Shown here: positions 7,474-14,791 of the stretch, one piece after another
Layout of the letters: every line of letters starts with the position of its first letter
How positions within the stretch are numbered: position 1 is the first letter of the stretch
Source: Candidatus Didemnitutus sp.
GTDB taxonomy: Bacteria; Verrucomicrobiota; Verrucomicrobiia; Opitutales; Opitutaceae
Length of the DNA: 32,455 nucleotides
NCBI GenBank assembly: GCA_030681265.1
Contig: JAUXXD010000094.1
Span: forward strand, 1-32,455
Reading direction: 5' to 3'
Notes under the pieces: generated by a model
Database searches by the model: none
Seen by the model: the letters and a program-made list of their open reading frames with translations, nothing else
What the model was told of the DNA's origin: nothing
Position numbers and translations under genes: made by a program

Positions 7474-8595
7474 ATGTGCTCCGCCAAGTCCAAGCATCAA
7501 TTCACCCTCGGGATTGAGGAAGAGTTCCAGATCGTCGATCCCGTCACGCGCGAACTCAAATCGCACATCGAAGAGATCATCGAGGGCGGCAAGATGATCC
7601 TGAAGGAGCGCGTGCGCCCCGAGCTGCACCAATCCGTCGTCGAAGTCGGCACGGATATTTGCACCGACATCAAGGACGCCCGCCGCTCCGTGGCGGGTCT
7701 GCGCACGGACCTCGCGCGCCTCGCCCAGCAATCCGGACTGCGCATCGCCGCCGCCGGCACGCATCCGTTCTCGCATTGGAACGACCAGAAAATCTCCATC
7801 GGCGAGCGCCACCAAGGCGTGTTGAACGATCTGCAACAGGTCGCCCGCGCCAACCTCATCTTCGGCCTGCACGTCCACCTCGGCATGCTCGACCGCGAGA
7901 CGGCAATCCACCTGCAAAACACCGCGCGCTATTTCCTCCCGCACATTTTTGCGCTCTCGACCAACTCGCCGTTCTGGGTCGGCCGCAACACCGGCTACGC
8001 CTCCTATCGCCTGCAAGTGTTCCAACGCTTCCCGCGCACGGGCATTCCCGACTTGTTCGAATCCGTCGAGGAATTCGACGCCTACGTGAACCTGTTGGTG
8101 AAGACCGGTTGCATCGATAACGCCAAAAAAATCTGGTGGGATATCCGCCTGCACCCGATTTTCCACACGCTCGAGTTCCGCATCTGCGACATCCCGATGC
8201 GCGTGGACGAGACGATCTGCCTCGCCGCGATCATGCAGGCCGTCACGGCCAAGCTCTACAAATTGCACAAGAAAAACATGAGCTTCCGCACCTACCGCGC
8301 GCGGCTCATCAACGAAAACCGCTGGCGCGCCGCCCGCTATGGCATCAACGGCAAGATGATCGACTTCGGGACGCAGGAAGAAGTCGCCACGCGCAGCCTC
8401 ATCGCGGAGTTGCTGGAATTTATCGACGACGTGGTGGACGAACTCGGTTCGCGCGAGGAAGTCGACTACGTGCACACCATTCTGCGCAACGGCACCGGCG
8501 CCGACCGGCAGGTTGAAGTTTACCATCGCACGCAAGACCTCAAAGCCGTGGTCGATTACACGATTGCCGAAACCCATCACGGACTTGATCTCTAA
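7474..8595 (+). CDS. GCS2/YbdK-type carboxylate-amine ligase (COG2170)
   Basis: A 373-residue member of the glutamate-cysteine ligase 2 superfamily. The ATP/metal-binding opening FTLGIEEEFQIVDPVTREL is at residues about 10-28, followed by ELHQSVVEVGTDIC, AAGTHPFSHW, FGLHVHLGM, NSPFWVGRNTGYASYR and TLEFRICDIPM. All segments normally holding metal and substrate residues are present, so it should be active. E. coli YbdK has weak glutamate-cysteine ligase activity in vitro, but the physiological substrates of most relatives are unknown. It lies 103 bp after the ATP-grasp gene. That gap holds an 8-bp inverted repeat (TTCCACGC at 7381, GCGTGGAA at 7424), so it may have its own promoter or a processing site. 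The start is the ATG at 7474; a hydrophilic stretch CSAKSKHQ precedes the domain. Confidence 0.93.
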   Translation: MCSAKSKHQFTLGIEEEFQIVDPVTRELKSHIEEIIEGGKMILKERVRPELHQSVVEVGTDICTDIKDARRSVAGLRTDLARLAQQSGLRIAAAGTHPFSHWNDQKISIGERHQGVLNDLQQVARANLIFGLHVHLGMLDRETAIHLQNTARYFLPHIFALSTNSPFWVGRNTGYASYRLQVFQRFPRTGIPDLFESVEEFDAYVNLLVKTGCIDNAKKIWWDIRLHPIFHTLEFRICDIPMRVDETICLAAIMQAVTAKLYKLHKKNMSFRTYRARLINENRWRAARYGINGKMIDFGTQEEVATRSLIAELLEFIDDVVDELGSREEVDYVHTILRNGTGADRQVEVYHRTQDLKAVVDYTIAETHHGLDL

Positions 8596-8650
8596 CACCA
8601 ACCAACCCGCGAACAGCCAGTCCACCGCCCGACAATCCGCACCCGGTTTA

Positions 8651-8685
8651 CCTGCCGACTGCCCGCTGCCCGCTCCTCGCTACCC
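8651..8685. repeat. C-rich low-complexity tract upstream of the M29-like gene
   Basis: The 106-bp gap between the GCS2 ligase and the aminopeptidase gene contains iterations of CTGCC, GACTGC and CCGCTGCC-like pentamers to heptamers ending in CGCTACCC. It is strand-biased (very few A or G). An ORF passes through it in frame with the aminopeptidase, but the composition argues for non-coding repeat sequence. Confidence 0.4.
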
Positions 8686-8701
8686 ACTTCCGCCCGACGC
8701 C

Positions 8702-9724
8702 ATGCCGCACGTAGCCACGCTGCCCACTTCCTTCGATCCCGAGCTGACGCCGGGCGCGCACAACGCGATCCACGTCTGCCTTCGCCTGCAACCGCACGAG
8801 CGCATGACCATCATCGCGGACGAAGCCTGCGCCGAAATCGCCGCCGCCCTCGTTGCCGAAATAAAGAGCGTCGGCTCCGAATACAACGTCTTCATCCTCG
8901 AGGAATACGGCCCGCGTCCGCACCACGACATGCCGCCGGAAATCCTCGCCGACCTCGCGCGCTCGCAAGTGTCCATCTACGCCTGCCTCACGCACCGCGG
9001 CGAACTCCGCACGCGCATGCAGATGATGGAAGTGCTCAACCCGCGCCGCCTGCGCCACGGGCACATGGTCAACATCAACCAGCAGATCATGCGCGAAGGC
9101 ATGCGCGCCGACTTCAACGAGGTCGATCGCCTCTCCCAAAAGCTGATCGAGAAATGCCGCCGCGCGAAACGCGTGACCTGCAAAACCGCTGCCGGCACCG
9201 ACTACGTCGCCGAACTTTCCCCTGATCTGAAATGGGTGAAGACGGCGGGCATCATCTCGCCGGAAAAATGGGGCAACCTGCCCGGCGGCGAAATCTTCAC
9301 GTCTCCCTTCAATTCCAACGGTCGCTTCGTGGTCGACGGCGTCGTCGGCGATTACCTCTGCCAAAAATACGGCGACATCGCCGCCACGCCGCTGACGATC
9401 GAGATCAAAGACAACCGCATCGCCAGCCTCGCTTGCGAAAACCAGGAGCTGCTCGCGGAGTTCGACAAGTATTGCCACACCGACGAAAACTCCGACCGCG
9501 TCGGCGAATTCGCCATCGGCACGAACCTCGCCTGCACACACATCATCGGCCACATTTTGCAGGACGAAAAACTCCCCGGCATCCACATCGCGTTCGGTCA
9601 TCCGTATTCCGAGCACACCGGCCAGCCGTGGAAAAGCACGACCCACATCGACTGCGTCGGCCGCAATTTCGACATCTGGCTCGACGACGAGCAAGTCATG
9701 GCCAACGGCAAGTTCCTCCTCTGA
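8702..9724 (+). CDS. M29-like leucyl aminopeptidase family protein
   Basis: A 340-residue metallopeptidase-like protein resembling family M29 aminopeptidases (COG2309). Probable metal ligands are visible: Glu in LPGGEIFTSP near residue 196, Glu in RVGEFAIGTN near 267, His in IHIAFGHPYSEHTG near 295, and the HID pair in TTHIDCVGRNFDIWLDD near 315. M29 enzymes remove N-terminal residues from peptides with a two-metal centre. The frame is open back to 8513, but that would add 63 residues over a low-complexity tract and overlap the ligase end; the ATG at 8702 is preferred. It is shorter than classical M29 enzymes of about 410 residues. Lying between two ligase genes, it could trim or recycle the amide product, as aminopeptidases do in other small-peptide loci (inference). 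Confidence 0.87.
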   Translation: MPHVATLPTSFDPELTPGAHNAIHVCLRLQPHERMTIIADEACAEIAAALVAEIKSVGSEYNVFILEEYGPRPHHDMPPEILADLARSQVSIYACLTHRGELRTRMQMMEVLNPRRLRHGHMVNINQQIMREGMRADFNEVDRLSQKLIEKCRRAKRVTCKTAAGTDYVAELSPDLKWVKTAGIISPEKWGNLPGGEIFTSPFNSNGRFVVDGVVGDYLCQKYGDIAATPLTIEIKDNRIASLACENQELLAEFDKYCHTDENSDRVGEFAIGTNLACTHIIGHILQDEKLPGIHIAFGHPYSEHTGQPWKSTTHIDCVGRNFDIWLDDEQVMANGKFLL

Positions 9725-9737
9725 TCGCCGCACTTTC

Positions 9738-9839
9738 GTGAACCACGGAGGCACAGAGACGCGGAGTTCACTGAAAAAACCGAGGAGCTTTTTTTCCTTT
9801 GTATTTTTCTCTCCGCGCCTCTGTGCCTCTGTGGTTCAC
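9738..9839. repeat. Long imperfect inverted repeat, GTGAACCAC...GTGGTTCAC family
   Basis: Arms at 9738-9766 and 9811-9839 match at 27 of 29 positions as an inverted repeat, with a 44-nt, T-rich loop (a 7-T run lies near 9789-9795). The core AACCACRGAGGCACAGAG recurs at 23276 and, inverted, at 23438-23462. The element fills the whole gap between two genes of the array and could act as an RNA hairpin, processing site or terminator. It is a dispersed non-coding repeat by its recurrence. Confidence 0.85.
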
Positions 9840-9850
9840 CTTCTGAATTC

Positions 9851-11044
9851 ATGATTACCTCACTCCGCCAGCGCTACAATGCCGCCTTCACCGAGGCGCG
9901 CTATGCGGCGTTCACGGATGACCTCAATCGCGCCGTGCGCTGGCCGGTGGATTTCCGCATGGCGGAAACGCCGCTCTTTCTCGACGAACACGCCACGCGC
10001 GAACTGATCCGTGCCGCGCACGACATCACCAGCCAGCTCGCGCAACCGGCTTTTCGCGACCACGCCGCCACCGCGATTCCCGCCGGGCTCAGCGTGCCCG
10101 GCGAAACACCGTGGCCGCACTTCCTCGCGGTCGATTTCGCGTTGTGCCACGACGAACAGGGCCGCGTGACGCCGCGCCTGATCGAGCTCCAAGGATTTCC
10201 CACCGTCGCCGCGTGGCAGGTTTTGTTGGCCAACGGTTATCGGCAACACTTCGAAGGCGTGCCGCCGGAATTCACCACTTATTTCGGCGGACTCGACGAA
10301 GCCGGCTATCTCGCCGCCATGCGCACGGCGATGATTGGCGACTGCGATCCGGAGAACGTCGTGCTGCTCGAAATCGAGCCGGAGAAGCAGAAGACGCGCG
10401 TCGATTTTGCCGCGACGGAAAAACTGCTCGGCGTGCGGCCCGTGTGCCTTTCGCAAGTGCAACGCCGCGGCCGCAAATTGTTCACCCACGTCGATGGACG
10501 CGAAGTGGCGATCGAGCGGATTTTCAACCGCGTGATTTTCGACGAGTTGCTGCGCCGTCCGGATTTCCAGCCGGGGTTCAACTTCACCGACGAAGTCGAC
10601 GTGCAATGGGCCGGGCACCCGAACTGGTATTTTCGCATCAGCAAGCACGCGATGCCGTTTCTGCGCAGTCCCTACGTGCCCGACTGTCATTTCGTCAGCC
10701 AGCTCGCGACGGTGCCTGACGACCTCGAAAACTACGTGCTCAAGCCGCTCTATTCGTTTGCAGGGTTGGGCGTCGATATTACGCCGACGCGCGAAAAAAT
10801 CGCCGCCGTGCCGAATCCGCACGAATGGATTCTCCAGCGCAAAGTCGCCTACGCGCCGATCCTCGCCACGCCCGACGGCCCGGCGAAAGCGGAATTGCGC
10901 CTCATCTTTGCGGGCGACGGCACGGGCATGCCGAAATTGTTGAACAACCTCGTGCGGCTCACGAAGGGCGCGATGCACGGCGTCGATTTCAACAAAGGCA
11001 AGACCTGGGTCGGTGCGAGCTGCGCGTTTCATCCGGCGATCTAG
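9851..11044 (+). CDS. ATP-grasp-like protein, last gene of the amidoligase array
   Basis: A 397-residue protein without a signal peptide. The C-terminal 110 residues look like an ATP-grasp domain: VLKPLYSFAGLGV near residue 295-307 (Lys plus glycine loop), EWILQRKVAYAP near 324-335 (strand and adenine hinge), AELRLIF near 348, and KLLNNLVRLTKGAMHGVDF near 361-379 with Asn and Arg in the metal/phosphate position. The N-terminal two thirds include PRLIELQGFPTVAAWQ and FNRVIFDELL, reminiscent of glutathionylspermidine-synthase-type and circularly permuted ATP-grasp proteins. It is probably a further amide- or ester-forming ligase acting in the same pathway. It starts 12 bp after the inverted-repeat element and ends convergent with the NRAMP-like gene. 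The assignment is from motif reading only. Confidence 0.62.
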   Translation: MITSLRQRYNAAFTEARYAAFTDDLNRAVRWPVDFRMAETPLFLDEHATRELIRAAHDITSQLAQPAFRDHAATAIPAGLSVPGETPWPHFLAVDFALCHDEQGRVTPRLIELQGFPTVAAWQVLLANGYRQHFEGVPPEFTTYFGGLDEAGYLAAMRTAMIGDCDPENVVLLEIEPEKQKTRVDFAATEKLLGVRPVCLSQVQRRGRKLFTHVDGREVAIERIFNRVIFDELLRRPDFQPGFNFTDEVDVQWAGHPNWYFRISKHAMPFLRSPYVPDCHFVSQLATVPDDLENYVLKPLYSFAGLGVDITPTREKIAAVPNPHEWILQRKVAYAPILATPDGPAKAELRLIFAGDGTGMPKLLNNLVRLTKGAMHGVDFNKGKTWVGASCAFHPAI

Positions 11045-11063
11045 TCAGTCCTGAGAGTGGCTT

Positions 11064-11096
11064 TCTCCCTCCGCGCCTCCGCGTCCCTGCGTGAGA
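11064..11096. repeat. Degenerate half-copy of the CTCCGCGCCT repeat
   Basis: The 65-bp space between the convergent ATP-grasp-like and NRAMP-like genes contains TCTCCCTCCGCGCCTCCG followed by CGTCCCTGCGTGAGAC. This resembles the right arm of the element at 9811-9839 without an obvious partner arm nearby. Confidence 0.5.
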
Positions 11097-11109
11097 CGTT
11101 CCTCGCTGT

Positions 11110-12357
11110 CTACAACCGCGCCAGACTTTCCGCCGCTTCGACCACGAACAACACCGCGAAAAGCACCAGCGAGAGCAGCAACAGTCCGTTCATCACCGGG
11201 CCGTTCTTCAGTGAGCCAACCCAGTCGCGCCGGTTATTCATCACCAACAGAACACCGGCCAGAAACGGCATGAAGAACGAGCCGGCGATGGCATACATGA
11301 TCACGATGGCCAGCGGGCTTTGGTGGAGGAGTAACAGCAGCGGCGGAAACGCCAGAAAAGCGAGAAACACCCGATATGCGGTGCTGCGCGTGACCGGATC
11401 TATCGACGTTGGTGCGCGCCGCATTTTCCCCCAACTGTCGGCAAATAAGTAGGGCACACCCTGCCACACGCCGAGCAGCGATGTGAACACGGCGCACCAG
11501 AATCCGATGAGAAAACACAGCCGGCCCACCGGCCCGAGAATCTCCCCGAGACGTGCGGCCAGCGACAGTATCAGCGCGTTGCCGGAGGCATCGGCCGGCT
11601 CCGCGCCGGCCGCGATCACAATCATCGCCAGCCCAAAAACGCCGCTCAAACCGTAGGCGACTCCGAGATCGAGGCCGGTGCGGCGATGCGCGGCAGGACC
11701 GGCCCAGCCGCGCTCGCGAATCCAGTAGCCGTAGCAAAGCAACGTCACGCTGCCGCCCACGCCGCCCATCACCCCGAGCAGAAACTTGGCCGAGCCCGCC
11801 GGCACCGTCGGCACAAACAGACCAATTGTGAACCCGCTCCAGTCGTCGAGCAACGGCACCGCGCAACCGATCACGAGCACAAACATCGCCCCCATCAGCC
11901 ACGCCATGATCCGCTCAAACGTCCGGTAACGTCCCAGCCACACCAGTGCAAAACCCGCCGTCGCATGGAGCGCGGCCCAAGCGGGAACCGACAGCACCGG
12001 CCACAACGAGCGCGCCGCCACGCCGCAAGCCGACGCCAGAGCGGCGGCGACGAGAAAACTCCACAGCACAAGGAATCCCAAAAAATACCAACCGACCACG
12101 CGCGGCAGCCGGCTGCTCCAGCCCTCGATCAAGGTCGTGCCGGTGGCGAGCTGCCAGCGGGCGATGCCGTCGTTGAGCACCCATTTGAACAACGCCCCGA
12201 GCAGGACGACCCAGAGCACCGCCAGCCCGAAACGATGCCCCGCGACGCTCGCCGCGATGAGATCGCCGGCGCCGACGCCGGTGGCCGCGACAACAAAGCC
12301 CGGCCCGATCAGGTTTTTCCACGAAGACGGTGCGGGAGAATCGGAGGTATCCCTCAT
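11110..12357 (-). CDS. NRAMP-like transporter with non-canonical metal-site motifs
   Basis: A 415-residue integral membrane protein with about 11 hydrophobic segments. LIGPGFVVAATGVGAGDLIA at residues 16-35 aligns with the first helix of NRAMP divalent-metal transporters. In typical NRAMPs this helix carries DPGN; here the same positions read G29-A30-G31-D32. The sixth-helix MPH motif is likewise replaced (GGSVTLLCYGYW near residues 198-210). The fold call is firm, but the transported ion cannot be assumed to be Mn or Fe. The ORF continues upstream to 12912 over the HNH gene on the other strand; the ATG at 12355-12357 (MRDTSDSP) gives a normal NRAMP N-terminus. It is divergent from the HNH gene across 136 bp and convergent with the amidoligase array. 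Confidence 0.86.
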   Translation of the reverse strand: MRDTSDSPAPSSWKNLIGPGFVVAATGVGAGDLIAASVAGHRFGLAVLWVVLLGALFKWVLNDGIARWQLATGTTLIEGWSSRLPRVVGWYFLGFLVLWSFLVAAALASACGVAARSLWPVLSVPAWAALHATAGFALVWLGRYRTFERIMAWLMGAMFVLVIGCAVPLLDDWSGFTIGLFVPTVPAGSAKFLLGVMGGVGGSVTLLCYGYWIRERGWAGPAAHRRTGLDLGVAYGLSGVFGLAMIVIAAGAEPADASGNALILSLAARLGEILGPVGRLCFLIGFWCAVFTSLLGVWQGVPYLFADSWGKMRRAPTSIDPVTRSTAYRVFLAFLAFPPLLLLLHQSPLAIVIMYAIAGSFFMPFLAGVLLVMNNRRDWVGSLKNGPVMNGLLLLSLVLFAVLFVVEAAESLARL

Positions 12358-12460
12358 GTGCGAAGTCGAATGTGGGCGGCCAACGCCACCGCGTCGAGCC
12401 CGCGACATGAGTAAGACCAACCCGATGCCTTTCGCCGTCCTTATCGAGGCAATCAATCTC

Positions 12461-12484
12461 GCCAGATGCCATGATTCTGGCATC
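12461..12484 (+). promoter_or_regulatory. Interleaved palindromes just upstream of the HNH nuclease gene
   Basis: GATGCCA at 12465-12471 and TGGCATC at 12478-12484 form a perfect 7-bp inverted repeat with a 6-nt spacer. An overlapping one, GCCAGA at 12461-12466 with TCTGGC at 12476-12481, uses partly the same bases. The site ends 9 nt before the chosen ATG, so it could be an operator or a translation-occluding hairpin. Confidence 0.35.
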
Positions 12485-12493
12485 ACGATTATC

Positions 12494-13405
12494 ATGAAGC
12501 TCTTCGTTGGAGTAACCAACAATGAGTGGTTTCGCTTCCTTGCCGCCCGAAATCCGGACGAGGTGAATTTCTGGCGCCCTCGAAGCCAGATGGATTTCAA
12601 AGCCCTGAAAACAGGGGATATTTTCCTGTTCAAACTCCATTCTCCATTGGACGTTATCGCCGGCGGCGGCGTCTTCTTGAAGCACACGTTTCTTCCACTC
12701 CGCCTTGCGTGGCAGTCTTTCGGAGAGCGGAATGGCACTCCCGACCTCGACACTTTTGAGAAGCGGATTCTCGAACACCGCGCGCCGGACGAACTTACGC
12801 GAAATCTAGGCTGCACAATTCTCGTGCAACCATTCTTCTGGCCGAAGGAACGTTGGATTCCCATCCCGAGCGATTGGAGCAAGAATATCGTAGCGGGAAA
12901 GGGGTATTCCATCGAAACGCCGACAGGCGCAGCACTTTGGGCAAATGTTCGGGCAAGGATCTCCAGCGACGTCGTGCCGGCAACCGTCGATGCAGAGCCC
13001 CAAGACCGATACGGGGCTCCTGTCTCGATTCGCCCGCGTCTTGGGCAAGGTGCCTTCCGGATCGAGGTGACCGACGCCTACTCCCGGAAGTGTGCGATCA
13101 CGGGCGAAAAGACACTGCCCGCGCTCGAGGCCGGCCACATCCGCCCCTATTCAAAGGACGGCCCCCACGAGGTCCGCAACGGGCTTTTGCTCCGGTCCGA
13201 TCTCCACAATCTCTTCGATGAAGGCTACCTGACTGTAACTCTCGACTATCGCGTCGAAGTCAGCCGTCGCATCAGAGAGGAGTTTGAGAACGGCCGCCAT
13301 TACTACGATCTCCACGGTAAACGGCTCGCAATGATTCCTTCCGCCGAAGACTCCCGTCCTGCCCGCGAGTTCCTCGAGTGGCACCATGGGTTATTCAAAG
13401 GATGA
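12494..13405 (+). CDS. HNH endonuclease with N-terminal PUA/EVE-like domain, predicted restriction enzyme
   Basis: A 303-residue protein with a C-terminal HNH nuclease: CAITGEKTLPALEAGHIRPY near residues 201-220, then EVRNGLLLRSDLHNLFDEG, giving the paired Cys/His-rich and His-Asn-His landmarks. The first 160 residues begin KLFVGVTNNEWFRFLA and include TGDIFLFKLHSP and a GGGVFL stretch, the layout of a small PUA/EVE-like or related DNA-reading domain. Proteins of this design are annotated as predicted restriction endonucleases, and some act on modified DNA. No methyltransferase gene lies nearby, which fits a modification-dependent (type IV-like) enzyme but does not prove it. The frame is open back to 12137; the ATG at 12494 is chosen because KLFVGVTN is the natural domain start. 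An alternative ATG lies at 12407. Confidence 0.82.
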   Translation: MKLFVGVTNNEWFRFLAARNPDEVNFWRPRSQMDFKALKTGDIFLFKLHSPLDVIAGGGVFLKHTFLPLRLAWQSFGERNGTPDLDTFEKRILEHRAPDELTRNLGCTILVQPFFWPKERWIPIPSDWSKNIVAGKGYSIETPTGAALWANVRARISSDVVPATVDAEPQDRYGAPVSIRPRLGQGAFRIEVTDAYSRKCAITGEKTLPALEAGHIRPYSKDGPHEVRNGLLLRSDLHNLFDEGYLTVTLDYRVEVSRRIREEFENGRHYYDLHGKRLAMIPSAEDSRPAREFLEWHHGLFKG

Positions 13406-13517
13406 GCGAGGCAACTGATTGATGAGCGGAGTAAAGCGGCGGTGCTTGCGTCTCGCCTGATGGTCCGCGCGGTTTTTTTCGTGCGGTTTGGTGTGATTCG
13501 TGGGCAAATCTGTCGTC

Positions 13518-14624
13518 ATGCCCGCCAAGCCCTTCATCTTCATTTGTGGAGCCGATGATTTCATCGTCGCGCGCGCAGCGCGGGAGCGGTTTGACGAACT
13601 GGCGAACGCGGCGGGGGCCGATGAGTTTGCCCGCGAGATCGTCAACGGCTGCGCCAACAACGTCGGTGAAGTCGAAACGGCGGTGAATCGTTTCCGCGAG
13701 GCGTTGCAAACCGTGCCGATGTTCGGCGGCAAGCGTGTCGTGTGGTTCAAGGACGTGAATTTTCTCGCCGACACCGTGACGGGTCGCGCCGAAGGCACGC
13801 TCAGTCAGGTCGAGGCGATGCAGGAGTTGCTCGCGAAGAACAACCCTGCGGAAGTGGACATTGTCGTGAGCGCCTCGCCGATTGACCGGCGGCGCAGTTT
13901 CGGCAAATGGTGCGAGGCTCACGGCGACTACTTGCTGACGGGCGGCGGCGAAGGCGGCTCGGTTGAAGCAGCGGCGGGCGTGATCTTGGCCGAGGCGGAT
14001 GCGATCGGTGCGAAACTCGGCGAGGGCGCGGTGGAAATGTTGCTCGCCAAAGTCGGGGCCAACACGCGTCTGCTTACGGAGGAAGTGCGCAAGCTCGCCA
14101 ACTATGCGGGCGACGGCGAAATCACCGAGGCGCACGTGATCGAGCTGACGCCGAATGTGGCGGAGGGTGATTTTTTCGAGTCGGCGGAGCGGTTTTTTGC
14201 CGGCGATTTGCGCGGCACGCTGGATGCGTTGCAGCGGCATTTTTTTACGGGCGGCGATGCGCGGCCGGTGCTGGCGTCGTTGCAGAATCGCAACCGCATT
14301 CTGATCCAGGCGCGGGTGTTGATCGACTCCGGCGATTTGCGTGCGCCATCGGAGCGTTACGGTTTCGACAAGGCGGCGTGGGCGAACGCGGCGGAGCGCT
14401 ACGCGCAACATTTCGGCGGCGACAAGGAAAAGAGTGCCTACCAGATTTTCACGCAGAACCAGTGGTATGCGGGCAAATTGGTGAGCGCGGGACGGCTGGC
14501 GCCGTTGCGCCGTTTGATCGACAACCAGCAGGAATTTCTCCGCGCGTTTGAGGAAATTATCCAGCGGCCGAATGATCAGGAAACGGTGCTGCGCGACATG
14601 GCGGTGCGCTGCCTCGGCGCGTGA
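13518..14624 (+). CDS. holA: DNA polymerase III, delta subunit (HolA)
   Basis: A 368-residue clamp-loader subunit that binds and opens the beta clamp during replication. The N-terminus FIFICGADDFIVARAARE and the strand motif RVVWFKDVNFL are typical. The mid-region LLTEEVRKLANYAGDGEITEAHV followed by VAEGDFFESAERFFAG is the characteristic helical delta signature, and the C-terminal domain has YAGKLVSAGRLAPLRRLI. The ATG at 13518 is preferred; an in-frame GTG at 13500 would add six residues. No clear Shine-Dalgarno sequence is seen for either. It follows the HNH gene on the same strand after about 112 bp and ends in the repeat cluster at 14642, convergent with the beta-helix gene. As an essential replication gene it suggests stable chromosomal backbone. 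Confidence 0.92.
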   Translation: MPAKPFIFICGADDFIVARAARERFDELANAAGADEFAREIVNGCANNVGEVETAVNRFREALQTVPMFGGKRVVWFKDVNFLADTVTGRAEGTLSQVEAMQELLAKNNPAEVDIVVSASPIDRRRSFGKWCEAHGDYLLTGGGEGGSVEAAAGVILAEADAIGAKLGEGAVEMLLAKVGANTRLLTEEVRKLANYAGDGEITEAHVIELTPNVAEGDFFESAERFFAGDLRGTLDALQRHFFTGGDARPVLASLQNRNRILIQARVLIDSGDLRAPSERYGFDKAAWANAAERYAQHFGGDKEKSAYQIFTQNQWYAGKLVSAGRLAPLRRLIDNQQEFLRAFEEIIQRPNDQETVLRDMAVRCLGA

Positions 14625-14641
14625 GGTTTGATGCGGCGGGA

Positions 14642-14773
14642 GCGAAATTTCGTGGCCGCGAGCGCGAAATTTCGTGGCCGCGAGCGCCAGCGAGTGGAGG
14701 GCAATGATGAGTCCGCTCGCTGGCGCTCACGGCTACAGCAGCAGGAACGTCGCTCGCTGGTGCTCGCCGCTAC
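14642..14773. repeat. Cluster of REP-like repeats between convergent holA and beta-helix genes
   Basis: A 22-bp unit (GCGAAATTTCGTGGCCGCGAGC) can be read as two exact tandem copies, 14642-14663 and 14664-14685. GAGCGCCAGCGAG at 14682-14694 has a perfect inverted partner at 14716-14728, and a third, slightly diverged copy runs at 14753-14773. Each copy is followed by a CGGCTAC-like end. The location between converging gene ends is typical of REP/BIME-like elements. Confidence 0.8.
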
Positions 14774-14791
14774 ACGAAGGCGGCGGACGTG

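Noticed and set aside
12358-12912. Upstream extension of the NRAMP-like frame on the minus strand
   Set aside because: Antisense to the well-supported HNH nuclease and without hydrophobic or family sequence.
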